Below are positions 22,700 through 32,473 of a stretch of DNA of 64,000 nt, in pieces. A model generated the notes under the pieces. It had not been told where the DNA came from. It made no database searches and saw nothing but the letters and a program-made list of their open reading frames with translations. The stretch spans positions 124,001-188,000 of the forward strand of contig OX637795.1 in assembly GCA_951802425.1 (NCBI GenBank), given 5' to 3'. The stretch's first letter is position 1; each line of letters begins with the position of its first letter. Source of the DNA: Clavaria fumosa (taxonomy: Eukaryota; Basidiomycota; Agaricomycetes; Agaricales; Clavariaceae). Made by a program: the position numbers and the translations under genes.

Positions 22700-23103
22700 C
22701 AATGGACTAGGATTCCTGAGTCCTTCTCTTCACTCATCTCTGCCTGTCAGAACAGCATCTCAAATTTCCCAAAGAACTCTGGTGCCATCATGCCTGTTTC
22801 AACCCTGCAACATCTACAAGGGCGGTCACACAGTCATTTGGGTTATCAAATGCCTGCTTCATCTCATCCACAAATTCTGCCCAGGTTCTGGCCTCACCAT
22901 TACCCAGGATCTCTTCCACCTTCATATTTGCTCATTCCACAGCAAATCCTTCTCCAGCAATTTTGCTCAGAGCAAAGAGGACCTTCACCAGGTCTGTAGT
23001 ATAGGTAGTCAGGTTTGCCATAAACAGGAGGTGAAGGGATTAGAGGAAAATACAAAAGTTCCTTTTCACCCATTGAAGGGGGCAACAGCTAGGTCAGCAT
23101 CAA
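22700..23103 (-). pseudogene. Gypsy relic B: Gag fragment
   Basis: The minus strand reads AEWANMKVEEIL-like, followed by ARTWAEFVDEMKQAFDN, the capsid-like core of gypsy Gag, with stops nearby. It sits directly beside the integrase tail, so protease, RT, RNase H and the integrase core have been deleted. Confidence 0.6.
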
Positions 23104-23111
23104 TCTATGGC

Positions 23112-23566
23112 TAGTGAATTGCATGGGTATTGGTACCTGCACGGGTTTTCTTCACAGGTATGGGTAGGTGCGGGTACGGGTAATGGATTCTGGACCCTTC
23201 CAAAACCCATACCCTTCATAGGGGTACACGGGTAGCCAGTCAGTGTGGATCCTATTGTCACATGTCCAGATTTGGCTGTCAGCTCAGTCAACTTGGGCAT
23301 TGATTTGCATTGGTATGTGGAGTAAGTTAGGTCTAGTGAAGGACAATGATGTTATGGGTGTCACAGTACTGGCTGAAGTTGAAGGAGATGAGGAGGAGAT
23401 GGCAGATGGGTGGGACACCATTGTATTTGTGCATAGCATAGTCAGAAGTACAGACCCGTACCTGTACCCGGCAGTTTAGTGGACCCATACCCATGGGTAA
23501 GGGTACTGTCAGGTGCAGGTACGGGTACAGTCAAATTTACCTGTGGGTTACCCATGCCATTCACTA
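23112..23566. mobile_element. hAT-type MITE, 455 bp
   Basis: Ends TAGTGAATTGCATGGGTA and, inverted, TAGTGAATGGCATGGGTAA, flanked by the perfect 8-bp duplication TCTATGGC (23104-23111 and 23567-23574). GGGTAC-like subterminal repeats lie at both ends. No transposase is encoded. Confidence 0.9.
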
Positions 23567-23574
23567 TCTATGGC

Positions 23575-24235
23575 ACTGTAAAATAAAGTTCCAGGCCTTG
23601 AGTGAGTGGTGGGTGGTGTTGCTGGGCACTTGGTATCACTCAGAGAGGGTCACAGTCATCCTCCAGGTTGGGTCATGTGTATCTACACACAGTAAAAATT
23701 TCATGTGGTTCTGTTACACACCACAGGCAAGGAAAAGGAGAAGAGGATGATAGGGGCTGAGCTGTGACAATGTGTCACAGTTTGAAATTAAGGGTCTAGG
23801 CTAGCTGGGTTAGGACACAGGGCTAGGGCAGATGGGCAGATCTTAGTATTATATCAGACTGGGTCTCACACAACTTAAGGGTAAGGTCATGATGACAATA
23901 CTAAGATAAGGGGAAAAGAGTACAAAAAAGGAAAAGGTGAAGTACTTATAGTGAATGCTTCAGCACTTGCTGGTGTTCTCATGCTTGGACCCTTGGATCA
24001 TGTGACATGCCAAGGTGCAGGTCAGGTGACTTTGGGGATTAAGTAATCTGACTCTCAGCCACAGGTCATGTGGCCTTCCAACAAGCCTCCCCAGTTTCTC
24101 CACAACTCCTCTTTGGGATGGCTTAGGTAAGCCATCCTAACACCAGCAGCTAACAACAATGATGATGCACCAGCAGCTAACAACAATGATGGCACACCAG
24201 CGCCTCCAATACTATGTATGATATGCCATGGCACA
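23575..24235. other. Gene-free stretch after MITE
   Basis: The first 150 bp may be more Gag of relic B (minus strand WRMTVTLSEWYQ-like). The rest has no recognisable gene. A 28-bp-spaced duplication of CACCAGCAGCTAACAACAAT lies at about 24141-24192. Confidence 0.35.
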
Positions 24236-24416
24236 ATCCCTTCATCTGGCACATTATGCCACATGAATACATTAGTCTTATTCACATTACCAGTATTACC
24301 CATGGTCACAAGCATCACCATGTGACCCACCTCATGACATGACAACATCAACATTCATATATGCAGCTATCAGTCAGCTGCATATGTTCTTCTAATAACT
24401 ACTTCACAGCTACTGT
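24236..24416 (+). repeat. Repeat R1 (second copy at about 61778-61975)
   Basis: About 180 bp with high identity to 61778-61975 (shared CTTCATCTGGCACAT...CTGCATATGTTCTTCTAA). In both places it precedes repeat R2, and at 61.8 kb the pair leads into gypsy B coding sequence, so R1 and R2 are probably LTR or leader of family B. Confidence 0.7.
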
Positions 24417-25066
24417 CATGCCTGTGCCAACCGGAGTATTCTCCAGCCTTCTCCGGCCTTCTCTGGCAGTCTCCGGACCCCCGATCACAACTCTGGGCTC
24501 TCGGACTTATGTCCAGAGCGCTGGACTTTACTTGTGCGACGTAGCACAAGATCAGGAAGTGTGCCTGAAGGGCCACCAACTGATGTCCGCACTAGTTGCT
24601 GTTGCCTCGGGCAACCAGGAACTGGTCCTGCCCTGGACCCGTCACCTGGACAATTTGATGGACTCCCAGAAACATCTGTACAATCATAGTTAGTAGTTTA
24701 ATGTTTGTCCCGATCAGATTCCATCTCCGTCTCGTAGTCCCATTGTTAAGTTTATTTCCTGACTCCCGGACATTACTCCGTAGCTATGAACAGATTCTGT
24801 AGTCATACCAGAGTTATCTCCGTTGCTAGCATCGCCCCGGACTTTTGTATAAGTACTCATAGATTACAGCCTTGTCTAGCCAGTCTGAATATCAACCCCG
24901 CCTACTCACAGTCTACTCCGCATTGCCTGAAACCCGTCTCCCGCCTTCTCCCGAAATCCGAGACACTGATCCGCAGAGGGCATTGTTTCAATACATTCGC
25001 CAAGTCTTGTCCGAACCCAAGTCCAACTCCGTCCAAACTCTGGTTTGCTCCGCTGCACCCGGACCT
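24417..25066 (+). repeat. LTR-like insertion of about 650 bp
   Basis: The R1 sequence continues differently at 61.97 kb, so this segment is an insertion. It begins TGTCATGCC, has a TATAAG motif near 24848 and pyrimidine-rich CCGGAC words. I could not identify a matching 3' boundary or target duplication, so a solo LTR is only a suggestion. Confidence 0.35.
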
Positions 25067-25489
25067 TGTATTATTCATGCACTATACTCAATCTTTCAAA
25101 GTGATCCCATTTGATTTAGGTGCCACCACAAGTACAAACTTGTGTGAGGATGTGAGAACTGGATTCTGACTATATGCTGGAATTGTTGCTTTGTGGGTGA
25201 TGGGAGGGGGGAGAGAGGGATGGAATATGATAGGTATGGGATGGCCCAGTATAGCATTGCATTTGTTTTGGAATCCTATGGTTGGTTTTGATAAACGGGA
25301 GAATTTTGACTGGGTTGGTCAGCAGCTTTGGCATGCATTGGGAAATGAGTTTTGGGAAAATGTAAACCATGGAAATTGAGGATTAGAGGGGTAGATATAG
25401 GCACACAAAATTTCAAAAGACTAGCTCGAGTGGTTAGCTTGCAGTGAAAGAAAGCGCAGATACTCCATCTGCACAAGGACTATGCTGTT
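25067..25489 (+). repeat. Repeat R2, copy 1 of a direct duplication
   Basis: A 423-bp block repeated at 25718-26140 (offset 651) and, less exactly, at 62146-62503. The two local copies differ at only a few bases (AGCTCGAGTGG against AGCTTGAGTGG). Its two predicted ~60-aa ORFs on opposite strands are shadows without known domains. Confidence 0.9.
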
Positions 25490-25717
25490 AGGATAGGAGC
25501 AACAAGGGACCATTCGCAGAAAAACAGTTTAGTCTGTTTAGCATGTTATATGATAGTGGTCATCATTTAGAGCATCCATGATCAATTTCAAGAGATTTTC
25601 ACAGTTAGATCTTGTGCTGTGAGGCCTGCAAACTTGTATGGGTACTTGTGTTGTTTAGGTTTGTAGGAAGGCAACTGTAGTCCTGGATGTGGCAGAGTAA
25701 TTGAAACAAAGTCAGGG
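25490..25717 (+). other. Spacer between the R2 copies
   Basis: 228 bp without ORF or recognised motif. The repeat-spacer-repeat structure is compatible with either a local tandem duplication or a miniature terminal-repeat retroelement. No target duplication was found. Confidence 0.5.
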
Positions 25718-26140
25718 TGTATTATTCATGCACTATACTCAATCTTTCAAAGTGATCCCATTTGATTTAGGTGCCACCACAAGTACAAACTTGTGTGAGG
25801 ATGTGAGAACTGGATTCTGACTATATGCTGGAATTGTTGCTTTGTGGGTGATGGGAGGGGGGAGAGAGGGATGGAATATGATAGGTATGGGATGGCCCAG
25901 TATAGCATTGCATTTGTTTTGGAATCCTATGGTTGGTTTTGATAAACGGGAGAATTTTGACTGGGTTGGTCAGCAGCTTTGGCATGCATTGGGAAATGAG
26001 TTTTGGGAAAATGTAAACCATGGAAATTGAGGATTAGAGGGGTAGATATAGGCACACAAAATTTCAAAAGACTAGCTTGAGTGGTTAGCTTGCAGTGAAA
26101 GAAAGTGCAGATACTCCATCTGCACAAGGACTATGCTATT
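25718..26140 (+). repeat. Repeat R2, copy 2
   Basis: Second copy of 25067-25489. It ends abruptly at TATGCTATTAG, where the gypsy C protease relic begins on the other strand. Confidence 0.9.
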
Positions 26141-26453
26141 AGTCCTGCAATGGACCCATCAAATAGCCTAAGTTGTATAGGGCGGGTTAGTGTTGAACGG
26201 AATTTCAAAGGTGTGAAGTCGGGCAAAACGAAACATTCGGTAGCTCCACAATCTACAAGTGTGGGTACAGGGGTATTGCTAATTTGCAGAATAACAACGG
26301 AAATCAAAAAGGCAGCAGAAGAAATAGATGACAGAACCGTGTATAAGGGGAGTTCATCCATGGTACAGGTATCAGTATTGGTATCTATGGCAATATCGCA
26401 ACTCAAGAATCTCCCTACATGCCTTGAGATGCTGGAGCATTTCCCAACTTGTC
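26131..26453 (-). pseudogene. Gypsy relic C: protease region (downstream part)
   Basis: The minus strand encodes TPVPTLVDCGATECFVLPDF, a retroviral-type aspartic protease active-site region (DCGAT for DSGAT), then FDGSIAG, where it is cut off. Upstream coding continues across element D at 35397, because element D inserted here with the duplication TTGTC (26449-26453 and 35397-35401). RT and everything after it are missing. Confidence 0.8.
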
Positions 26454-26680
26454 TGTAATACTTTCTATCCCTCAAAAGAACTGGACTCAACTGTATATTG
26501 AGTATGGTAGTTCTATGAAGAGGGATCTACCCTCTCTGTACAGTCGCGACGCGATATATATATAGGCGAGCGGCCCTCTAGGGGCCGCTGAGGTAAGCAT
26601 AGCCTAAGCGGCTATGCTAGTAGACTATTATGGTATGTATATCATGTAATAAAAGAATAGAAAAGGCCTATAGCCTTACA
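26454..26680 (-). repeat. 3' LTR of element D
   Basis: 227 bp, matching 35171-35396. Read on the minus strand it starts TGTAAGGCTATAGG and ends AAGTATTACA. It contains a TATATATATA tract. Confidence 0.92.
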
Positions 26681-26693
26681 CCCTCCCCTCCAG
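26681..26693 (-). other. Polypurine tract of element D
   Basis: On the minus strand CTGGAGGGGAGGG lies directly upstream of the 3' LTR. Confidence 0.75.
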
Positions 26694-26976
26694 AGAGGCC
26701 CCAACCAGAGGCAACGTGTGGGTGGCGCGGGACGATGAGCAGAAGTAGAATAATGTTACAAAGGGCGCATCCCCTTGGGCAAGGTTACCGCCATGTCACA
26801 GGGCGCGATCCCCTCCTGGGGCCTTCGCCTGGTGCTGACGGGTCCTACCCGGTGGTCTGCGTGATCTGCCCCCAGTTGGACAGCGTGTCACGAGCGACAC
26901 GCCCCGGTGGGGGGTGCCCCAAGTGCCGCTGTCTCGTCCTGCGGGGTAGGCATATGTTTGTAAAGAGCTCGGACGC

Positions 26977-27372
26977 TTAGTCCGAGCCCTGCTCGTAGTC
27001 GCACGGCGGCTCGCCCTCGTCGTCGCTCCAGTCGGGTGACGACACAACAGGCCTCTTCGCGGCCTTAGCGGCTGATGACTTAACCGCTTTCTTTTGTTTT
27101 TGAGAGGGCCCCGCACCCTCTGTCTGGGATATTGTTAAACCCCCAATAGGTAGCCCTAGGGGGTTCCTAACAGTGGACGTGCTTCCACCATCTTCAAGGG
27201 GCGCATCACCCCTCCGTTCGTCTCCTGCCTTCTCGCTTAATCGAAGATGGCACGGACGCACCCCGCGCCCTATGCACTCTAGCAGTGCATATGTCCGGGG
27301 TGGTATGGGAGGCTTCTCCCGTTCACCCAGCGCTAGCTGGATATCATCATCCAAGGGGGCATTCCCCTTTCA
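26977..27372 (-). pseudogene. Accessory ORF of element D, C-terminal extension
   Basis: 125 codons in the same frame as the 587-aa ORF, separated by a single TGA (27370-27372). It contains a basic nuclear-localisation-like KQKKAVKSSAAKAAKRP and an acidic SPDWSDDEGE tail. It may be the natural C terminus cut off by a nonsense mutation, or be reached by readthrough. No family is recognised. Confidence 0.5.
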
Positions 27373-29133
27373 CACGTACTCGCGTGCCCACGCGAGTACA
27401 AATTCGTCCCAGAGCTCCATTTCCCCAACGGAGACTCCGGCGTCTACAAACGCCTCAATCGTCTGCACGACGGTTGGCGTTATCTTTGTGTTCCAGTGCC
27501 TGGAACGTCGTGCAGGGAGGACTCTCCCTTTAATGGCCTGTGCGTACGCCCCCTTTGACACAAAGAGGGCTACAGCCATAGCTAGAAACGGGCGCCGCAT
27601 TTGGGCCCGGGACGGTGCGCACGCCATTATGGTACGCCAAATGGCCACCTTGCGTGCAAAGGACAGGGGTGAGTCCCCGTCCTTATCAATACCAAGGACG
27701 GCCACTCTGCCCATCCTTATGTCGGCGGCCCAACAGCGCAGGTCTGACACTGCGCCTCTGTCGCCTTTCGGGTTCATAGGGGGAATTTCTCCCTTCTCCC
27801 CTACAAAGGAGAGCCACAGCTCTTGGGGGAGCAATGGCTCCCCGGTCTCTACAAACTCCCTAATGGGAGGCGCAACCACTCTTGCCGCTGTCAGCGGCAA
27901 TGTCTGGTATGACGGATGGGAGGGTGCTCCCCCTCCTGCGACTTCCAAGGGTCCTGCCCTCAGGGATGGGTCGCCCATCCCTCCACTCTCTCGCAACATC
28001 TGCCCCTGCAGATGGCGTGCCACCCGGTCTGCCAATTTCTCGACGCCGGCAGGAACTCTCCAGTTCCTCAACAGCCAGTCCTCAACTGGCGTAGGCAGCT
28101 TTCCCGCTGCCGCGTTCTTCTGGGCCTCCTTAATGGCCCATCGCATCTTCATTACGGCAGTCATATCATAACTGCCATCAGGTGCTCCATGATGCGCCTG
28201 CTGGTTGAGGGCTATCACCTCCTCAACCGTCTTCAACTCGACAGCCCACGCACCGGGCGTGATGGACATCCCCGATGGCCAGGGATAGCCATCCGGAGCC
28301 CTGTCTGGGCGGGGGGCATTAAAGGGATAACCCTTTGTCGGAGGCACAAGCACCGTCTCCGCAAACGTTTGTTTATGCCTCAGTGAGGCATCGGGGTTCT
28401 GCTGGCTAACACCAGCAGGTGGAAGAGGGGGATACCCCTCCTCAATGTTCATGGGGATGTCCACGTCCCCCATAGGCGGCGCTATGTCCGCGTATGAGAC
28501 AGCAGTGCGGGCCCTTTTAGGGTCCCACTCCAAAGGATCCCTGTCAGGTCCCTTCCCTTTCGCCGCCGTTCGCACCGCGGCGAGCTCCTCGTTGGTGCTT
28601 GCCAACTTTTCTGTCAAGGAGAGAACCTTCTCCTTCGCCTTTCTAAGGTCGGCCTCAACCTTATCCAGGCTATCGTAAGCTTTTTCAAGCTTTTGCCGGT
28701 GCCCGGCGCAAAGGGCATTGCCCCTCTCATACTCTTCATGCAAGTCATCCAACTTGCGCTGTATCATTCCGAGCTCCGGCTCGAGCTCATGCCTAGCGCT
28801 TTCCTGTGCTTCCTTAAGCGTTTGTTGAAACACTTCATCCGAGTGCAGCAGCGACTCGAAGATGTGACGACGGAATCCGATACACTGAGTGCACCAGGAT
28901 CCGTGGGTGATCGCATGGATCATGCGATCCTGGACCCAGGGGAGAGTTTCCTCCCCTTGCGACAACGACGGCTGGGACAACCCAGCTGTTCCAACGATGC
29001 TCGTCAGCAGCGAGTTCCCTGGCGCAAGGCCAGGGACGGCGGCGGTAGCGGTGGTAGCGGTAGAGGCGGCAGCGGTAGCAGTGGCGGCGCGGGTAGCACG
29101 AGGAGATGGGGTTTCCCCCATCAGATCATCCAT
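27370..29133 (-). CDS. Accessory ORF of element D, coiled-coil protein of unknown function
   Basis: 587 codons between the chromodomain and the 3' LTR. An Ala/Thr-rich low-complexity N terminus (residues about 10-40, encoded by GGTAGC/GGCGGC-like triplets) is followed by a CTQC pair near residue 80 and a long heptad-rich coiled coil (about 100-195, KLEKAYDSLDKVEADLRKAK). A conserved-looking C-terminal region follows (WAIKEAQKN, DWLLRNWRVP, LPQELWLSFVGEKGEIPP). There are no reverse-transcription motifs. It stays open over 1.7 kb although pol beside it is broken, so it may be newer, selected or simply lucky. It could be a structural or targeting protein; no function is assigned. Confidence 0.6.
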   Translation of the reverse strand: MDDLMGETPSPRATRAATATAAASTATTATAAVPGLAPGNSLLTSIVGTAGLSQPSLSQGEETLPWVQDRMIHAITHGSWCTQCIGFRRHIFESLLHSDEVFQQTLKEAQESARHELEPELGMIQRKLDDLHEEYERGNALCAGHRQKLEKAYDSLDKVEADLRKAKEKVLSLTEKLASTNEELAAVRTAAKGKGPDRDPLEWDPKRARTAVSYADIAPPMGDVDIPMNIEEGYPPLPPAGVSQQNPDASLRHKQTFAETVLVPPTKGYPFNAPRPDRAPDGYPWPSGMSITPGAWAVELKTVEEVIALNQQAHHGAPDGSYDMTAVMKMRWAIKEAQKNAAAGKLPTPVEDWLLRNWRVPAGVEKLADRVARHLQGQMLRESGGMGDPSLRAGPLEVAGGGAPSHPSYQTLPLTAARVVAPPIREFVETGEPLLPQELWLSFVGEKGEIPPMNPKGDRGAVSDLRCWAADIRMGRVAVLGIDKDGDSPLSFARKVAIWRTIMACAPSRAQMRRPFLAMAVALFVSKGAYAQAIKGRVLPARRSRHWNTKITPTVVQTIEAFVDAGVSVGEMELWDEFVLAWAREYV

Positions 29134-29266
29134 TGTAACAAATGGTTGATGAAGAAAAAGAGAAAAAGAGGGCAGGCCCTCTTAAGGTTTTGTACCTTAC
29201 GGTGGAGCCACCACATGACTTAATCACTGTGGCTAATGACCCAGTGGTCTGGCTCGATCGCGTTTA

Positions 29267-30303
29267 CTACTCCGCACGGGCGCTCCGTCCGCGCTCTGCT
29301 CGAGGGTGCCTAGGTAGTGCCCTCCACGAGTCTACACCTTGTAGTTCAAGGTAATGGTCTAGAGCAGCCAGCTCTTTGACCCCCATGTACGGCTCCCAGG
29401 TCGTATCCCCGAGGTTCCATCGAACCTCGCATTCCAGGTGGCGGCCTTCCCACCTATGGCCAATAATGGCGTCTACTAGCCATTCCTCCTTTGGATCCAC
29501 ACCAAAGTCATAGAAGACTTTCACTTCACAACGCAGAAACAATGCATCGTCGTTTGGTTCATGTCGCCGCAACTGGCTGACATGGAATGTCGGATGGATT
29601 CTCCTCGACTTTAGCGAGTCGGGGAGCTCCAGCTCGTACGTAGACGATTCCGGTCTACACGACCGTATTGGGTATGGCCCAATAAACTTCGGCATGAGCT
29701 TTCTAGCTCGTTTTTTTAGGGAGATTCAAGTTCTCTGTTGAGAGGTAGACTAATTCTCCCTCTCTAAACGGGTGCTCTGCCCGTCTACGCTGGTTAGCAT
29801 AAAACGTCTGGTGGATGCGACTTTCTATAATCGCGTTGTGCACCATTGCAAGGTTGAGCATGGCTTTCTCCGCGAACATCCGTACCCCTCTGGGCACCGC
29901 CCGGAGGTCATCTGGGGCATGTACCCATAGGTGAGCTCAAACGGGGCAAACCCCGTCGACGCACTTATTGATGCGTTAATGGCGAACTCGACCATTGGGA
30001 TTCGCTCCGCCCAGTCTGTCTGGTCCGGTTGGACCACAGATCGGAGGATCTGAGACACGGATCGGATCGACCGTTCCGTTGCTCCATCTGTCTGCGGATG
30101 GAAAGCTGTGGACATCCGCAGCTTGACACCGAGTAGTCGGTGTGTTTCCTGCCAAAAGGCAGACGTAAATCTCGGATCATGATCAGACACAATCGATCCT
30201 GGCAACCCATGCAGTCTCACTACATGGGTTAGGAAGAGCCAGGCTAGCTCTGCTGCCGTTACCGAAACGGTAACTGGTACTAGGTGTACCAGTTAAGTGA
30301 GGT
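29267..30303 (-). pseudogene. Element D integrase core and chromodomain, frameshifted
   Basis: The minus strand reads VSDHDPRFTSAFW and FHPQTDGATERSIR (the second Asp and Glu of the catalytic triad). The frame breaks near 29905, resumes to the NLPKK stretch, breaks again in an A7 run (about 29713-29719), and ends with a clear chromodomain (EWLVDAIIGHRWEGRHLECEVRW...WEPYMGV). An in-frame TAA after CHLT near 30293 also interrupts it. Confidence 0.88.
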
Positions 30304-31165
30304 GGCAGATCACCACCCAGAGGTAGTCTGCCTCTTTCGACATAGGAAATGGACCTACGAAGTCCATTCCTATTGATTCCCAGGGCTGCCTGGGGATCGG
30401 GAGGGTGTGTAGAAGCCCTTGTGGCTTCTGAGGGGAAGTCTTGCTCGTCTGGCACGACGAGCAAAACTTATCGATGTCTTTAGACACCGATGGCCACCAG
30501 TAGTAACGGCGGACATAATCCATCGTTATCCGCGACCCCATGTGTCCTAGGACCGCATGGGCTTCCTGGATTATTCTCCCAGGGATGCTTTTCCCTTCAT
30601 GAAGGGTACGAGGCATGCAGAGCACCTCGTCTCCCTTTTTATTCTCAGCGAAGATCAGGTCATCCCTGATCTTAAAACCGGTGTAGTTTCCCGGTTTCTC
30701 CAGAATTATTTTGAACAGGCGATCCTGTTCATAGCCGTCACGGATGCTTTGCAGCATCCTGCTATCCCCCCCTTCCACGCGGGGCCTTAAGGGCACGAGC
30801 ATCTCGTCCCTCACCTCCCCGTCTGCTTGGGGCACAGGCGGCGGTTGCTCCTGCTCGGTCTCCTGGTCCGCGGCAGGTGCGCGTACTCGTAGTGCGCGCA
30901 CCTCCTCCAGGCGTCCGCGGGGCAACTCATCCCCTTCAGGATCAAGGTGAACGTCCGCCTTCACGTACTTGTGATCCGGATGAATCTCATCTGTCGCGTC
31001 ACTCATATGGTAACGCGAAAGGCCATCCACAACTTTGTTGCTCTCGCCTTTAATGTAAGTGATGGAGTAGTCAAACCTCTCCATATATTCCATCCACCTG
31101 GCCTGCCGGCCAGACAAGCGCGTTTGGTTCCTAAAGAACCCCAGCGCTTCGTGGTCTGTGACCAC
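30293..31165 (-). pseudogene. Element D RNase H end, linker and integrase N-terminal zinc finger
   Basis: Contains TDHEAL and SNKVVDGLSR of RNase H, a Glu/Pro-rich linker, the HHCC integrase finger (HAVLGHMG...CSSCQ) and the first catalytic Asp (GMDFVGPF). It is bounded by TGA upstream (about 31168) and TAA downstream. Both stops look like single C-to-T changes of CGA or CAA. Confidence 0.88.
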
Positions 31166-31171
31166 ATTGAT

Positions 31172-32452
31172 TCATCTACCGAGGAGTTTATCCTCCCATT
31201 TCTGTAGCGATTCGACAATCGCTAAGGCCTCCCGGTCCCAGGTTTTGTAACTAAACTGGGCCGGGCTGAACCTTTTAGACATAAACCCTGCCAGACGGCA
31301 GGTTTCCCTTGTCTTTCCCTGGCCATACATGGCCCCTACGCCCGACACTGACGCGTCGCACACAAGCCAGATTGGCTCCTGTACTGCCACGTCTACTGGG
31401 CGTAATATTGGCGTTTTACACACCAATGCCTTAATCATCTCCATGCACTTGTCATGGAGTGGTCTCCAGTGAAACGTTCGCATTTCACTTCACAGACTAG
31501 CCAAAGGGCCAGTGTAAGCAGACAGATTGGGCATGAACTGTCCGATGTACTGTACTAATCCGGGGAACCTCTGCACCTCATTAATGCTTGTCGGCATTTT
31601 CCAGTTATGGATTTTATCCACTTTATCCATGGTGACGTGGATTCCTCGGGCATCTATAATATGCCCTAAGCAATCTACGCTCTTCGCGTATAACGAGCAC
31701 TTCTTCTTGCTCAAGAAAAGGCTCGCGCCTTTGAGGGTCTCAAAGACCGTCTTTAAGTGACGCTCATGGTCCTCCAAGGTCTTGGAGAAGACGAATACAT
31801 CGTCTAAGTACACATGCACGTACTTTCCCAATTGATGACAAAATATGTGCATCATCAGGCGCTGGAAGGTAGCAGGGGCATTACAATCCCCTATCTGCAT
31901 CACCTGTGAGAACATGGTGCCCAAGACAGTCGCGAATGCCGTCTTCCACACGTTCTCAGGCTCTACGCATACTTGCTCGTACGCATCTGATAGGTCAATC
32001 TTTGACCTATACACGGCTCTAGCCACGTCCTGCCTGATCTGGTCCTGATCAGGCAACGGGGTAATATCCCGTACTGTGTTCGCATTCTGTTTCCGACAGT
32101 CTATGACTGTCCGTAGCAGCGGGTTCCAGCTGCTTTTTGGTATGCATAACATAGGAGCTGCTTGCGATGCCGCTCCTGCCTCCCACCAACCGTTAGTAAT
32201 ATAACGGTTCACTTTCTCAAGGAATTGTTCCTTAAATGCCTCAGCACACCAAGGCAGGTAATAATTATAGACTTGCTTTTCATCTATTAAGGGTATGCGG
32301 TGGTTCACCGCCCGAAATGGCGGCGGCCTGGGGGGAACTCCCCCAAAGAGCTCAGCGTACTGGTTAAACCAGTACTCACGCCTGCCTTCGAGGTAGGCGT
32401 CGTCTATCTTTACAGAGGCGTTAGCCTCTCCCCCCTTCCAGGGCTCACCCAC
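31172..32452 (-). pseudogene. Element D reverse transcriptase and RNase H start
   Basis: RT with IDLSDAYEQ, GTMFSQVMQIGDCNAPATFQ and the catalytic YLDD (near 31812), then the connection domain and RNase H opening (CDASVSGVGA). A TGA at 31490-31492, probably from CGA, separates the two. A stop also separates RT from the upstream gag-protease frame at 32474, which may be natural (readthrough or frameshift) or decay. Confidence 0.9.
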
Positions 32453-32473
32453 ATCCCGGGGGCCTGAGTGTAG

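Noticed and set aside
27173..28171. 332-codon plus-strand frame opposite the element D accessory ORF
   Set aside because: Antisense shadow of the 587-codon ORF, which has a coiled coil and the retroelement's orientation.
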